This document shows, piece after piece, positions 62,675-64,000 of a stretch of DNA of 64,000 nucleotides. The stretch covers positions 1 through 64,000 of the forward strand of contig CAUZRQ010000010.1 in the NCBI GenBank assembly GCA_963582065.1, given 5' to 3'. A program made the position numbers and the translations under genes. The notes under the pieces are model-generated. The model saw nothing but the letters and a program-made list of their open reading frames with translations, was not told the DNA's origin and made no database searches. Source of the stretch: UBA8437 sp963582065. Lineage in GTDB: Bacteria > Planctomycetota > Planctomycetia > Planctomycetales > Planctomycetaceae. The number at the start of each line of letters is the position of its first letter. Position 1 is the stretch's first letter.

Positions 62675-64000
62675 CTCGTGCCAGTGATGAGGTCGAACCC
62701 GGATCCTCATCACAGGCCACCCCGGGCCGACGGACCCGGCTTTGGCGAGCAGCCCCGCTCGGGGTTGCCCTGGCCTGCCTGCTGATGTCGGCCTGGTCGG
62801 TCCGCGACCTCGGGCTGACAACCGACGAACCCCGTTACATCGACAACAGCCAGCGGATCCACGCCTGGTTCGGAGACCTGTTCGGACAGGGACCGGGTGC
62901 CGCGTTTGCCGAGGACCGCCTGGCCGAGGGCTGGTATTATGCCCGGCCCGAGAGCAAGAACCTGCCACTGGTCAGCCTGGTCGGATCGCTGGGACGGTTC
63001 ACGTTCGGGTTGTTCGACTCCCCACCCCACTCCTATCGCTGGGGCAACCTGGTGGTGCTGGCGGTCACCTGCGGAGTTGTGTTCTCGTGGGTTCGCGACG
63101 AATTGTCCGCACCTGCCGCCATCATCGCCGTCGCGGCGATGGTCGGCATGCCACGACTGTGGGCCCACGCGTTGTTGATGAGTATCGACCCGCTGGTCGC
63201 GTCGTTCCAGGTGTTGGCCTGCTGGGCCTTGTGGAAATGCCGGCAGGACACGGAACTGCAAACGAGATCTGCCTGGTGGTGGCCGGTCGTCTTCGGCCTT
63301 TTGGCCGGAGTGGGGGCGATGGCCAAACCGACCTTCTGGCTGATCGTGCCCGCCTGGGCGGCCTGGGGCATTCTGACCGGGCCGCGCCGAAGCTGGCGGG
63401 CCGCCGTCTGCCTGATCACCGTCGCCCCGCTGGCCGCACTGATCCTGATGCCCCCCTGGTGGAGCAACCCCATCGGCGGGTTCCTTGGCTACATCGACCT
63501 GCTGCTCAACGACCCGGTCGGCTGGAAGATTGATGCCTACTACCTGGGACATGTCTTTCAGGCCGAGCTCGTGCCCGGAGCCCGTCCGGTGCCGGTTCCC
63601 TGGCACAGCGTTCCGCTGTTGAGCATCATCACGACCCCGCTCTGGATTGTGGTACTGGTCCTGGTCGAGATGACCGGCTGGCTGTTGTCTCTGCTGGCCC
63701 ACGGACTGGCCCGTCGCGCCGGGAGCGACCGAACCACTCCCGCCGGCCCCGGAATGGCACTCGAGGGCCTTTGGCTGATCGCCGCGGTCGTTTTGCCCTT
63801 GGTGGTGATGATGCCCAACACACCCGCTCACGACGGCACCCGGCTCTACCGTCCCGCGTTCTACTTCGCCGCGTTCCTGGCAGCCGGCGGATTCGAACGG
63901 CTGCGGCTTCGCTGGGTCGGAAACAATCGACCCAGGATCACCTGGACCACCGCCGCCGTGCTGGCCAGCGTGGCCGTCGGAACCAACGCAACCATTCACC
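62671..64000 (+). CDS. GT-C type glycosyltransferase, PMT/ArnT-like (3' end outside window)
   Basis: The frame is open from GTG 62671, overlapping the fabI stop as GTGA, to the window edge, giving 443 visible residues. It has a basic cytoplasmic start, a first membrane helix (GVALACLLMSAWSV) and then the periplasmic acidic motif TTDEPRY typical of GT39/GT83-like polyprenyl-phosphate-sugar transferases. Many further hydrophobic segments follow. A role in adding sugars or aminosugars to proteins or lipid A at the outer face of the inner membrane is inferred from family. The C-terminal domain is cut off. Confidence 0.85.
   Translation, partial: MTRASDEVEPGSSSQATPGRRTRLWRAAPLGVALACLLMSAWSVRDLGLTTDEPRYIDNSQRIHAWFGDLFGQGPGAAFAEDRLAEGWYYARPESKNLPLVSLVGSLGRFTFGLFDSPPHSYRWGNLVVLAVTCGVVFSWVRDELSAPAAIIAVAAMVGMPRLWAHALLMSIDPLVASFQVLACWALWKCRQDTELQTRSAWWWPVVFGLLAGVGAMAKPTFWLIVPAWAAWGILTGPRRSWRAAVCLITVAPLAALILMPPWWSNPIGGFLGYIDLLLNDPVGWKIDAYYLGHVFQAELVPGARPVPVPWHSVPLLSIITTPLWIVVLVLVEMTGWLLSLLAHGLARRAGSDRTTPAGPGMALEGLWLIAAVVLPLVVMMPNTPAHDGTRLYRPAFYFAAFLAAGGFERLRLRWVGNNRPRITWTTAAVLASVAVGTNATIH

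Noticed and set aside
62710..63999. Antisense open frame opposite the terminal glycosyltransferase
   Set aside because: The plus strand encodes a multi-helix GT-C protein from a GTG overlapping fabI; the antisense frame has no domain.

Overview
The window is about 64 kb of GC-rich bacterial chromosome that reads as a planctomycete (phylum Planctomycetota). The evidence is two Tat-exported DUF1501 proteins (21915-23216, 42655-44028), a large PVC-type haem-binding CxxCH protein with HEAT-like repeats (12745-15774), leucine-rich-repeat proteins of the planctomycete '(I/V)TD.GL' type, and a complete Gram-negative lipid A entry pathway beside planctomycete-style secreted proteins. I see no rRNA, tRNA, insertion sequence, prophage or CRISPR array. 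This is core chromosome, densely packed, with many 4-base ATGA/GTGA stop-start overlaps.

Layout. 1-180: acidic tandem-repeat C-terminus of an upstream gene, then a terminator. 433-1263: a sigma-70 family factor. 1291-5389 (minus): glycolate oxidase glcD-glcE-glcF. 5472-9314 (minus): a small FtsL-like membrane/coiled-coil protein, a LysM protein, rsmH and a glycosyltransferase. 9480-10556: queA. 10740-12434: a large secreted protein of unknown function followed by a strong terminator. 12745-18022 (minus): CxxCH haem protein, hemA and a CcsA/HemX-like membrane protein. 18222-23216: a zinc metallopeptidase, two small envelope proteins, an LptF/LptG permease and a DUF1501 protein.

23630-30049 looks like a futalosine-route menaquinone block: mqnA, mqnC, a NatA-type ABC ATPase, an ABC-2 permease fused to a CPBP (CAAX-like) protease, and an amidohydrolase that could be the aminofutalosine deaminase. 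30056-33886: two unrecognised proteins and a SAM methyltransferase. 34188-37854: ompH/skp, lpxC, lpxA and a Gfo/Idh/MocA dehydrogenase coupled to lpxA. 37896-45189: a second LptF/LptG permease, an LRR protein, an NHL-repeat protein, a flavin monooxygenase, a DUF1501 protein and gap. 45305-49152: rpe, a histidine-phosphatase-fold protein that has lost its catalytic histidines, accD, a soluble Ser/Thr kinase and tsaB. 49123-54516: an acetyl-xylan-esterase-like hydrolase, pyrC, a metallophosphoesterase and an SDR. 54560-59314 (minus): yajC, a multi-pass membrane protein and secDF. 59484-61687 (minus): a GspF/PilC protein and tgt. 61832-64000: fabI and the start of a GT-C type glycosyltransferase.

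The most unusual object is the SecDF protein. Its N-terminus is a lipoprotein-type signal (lipobox VAGC) followed by a leucine-rich-repeat domain that runs in frame into SecD, where SecD normally has its first membrane helix. Other points worth attention are the catalytically dead phosphatase in the rpe-accD operon, the ABC permease/CAAX-protease fusion in the menaquinone block, the lpxA-coupled dehydrogenase, and the FtsL-like protein after rsmH in a phylum known for lacking FtsZ.
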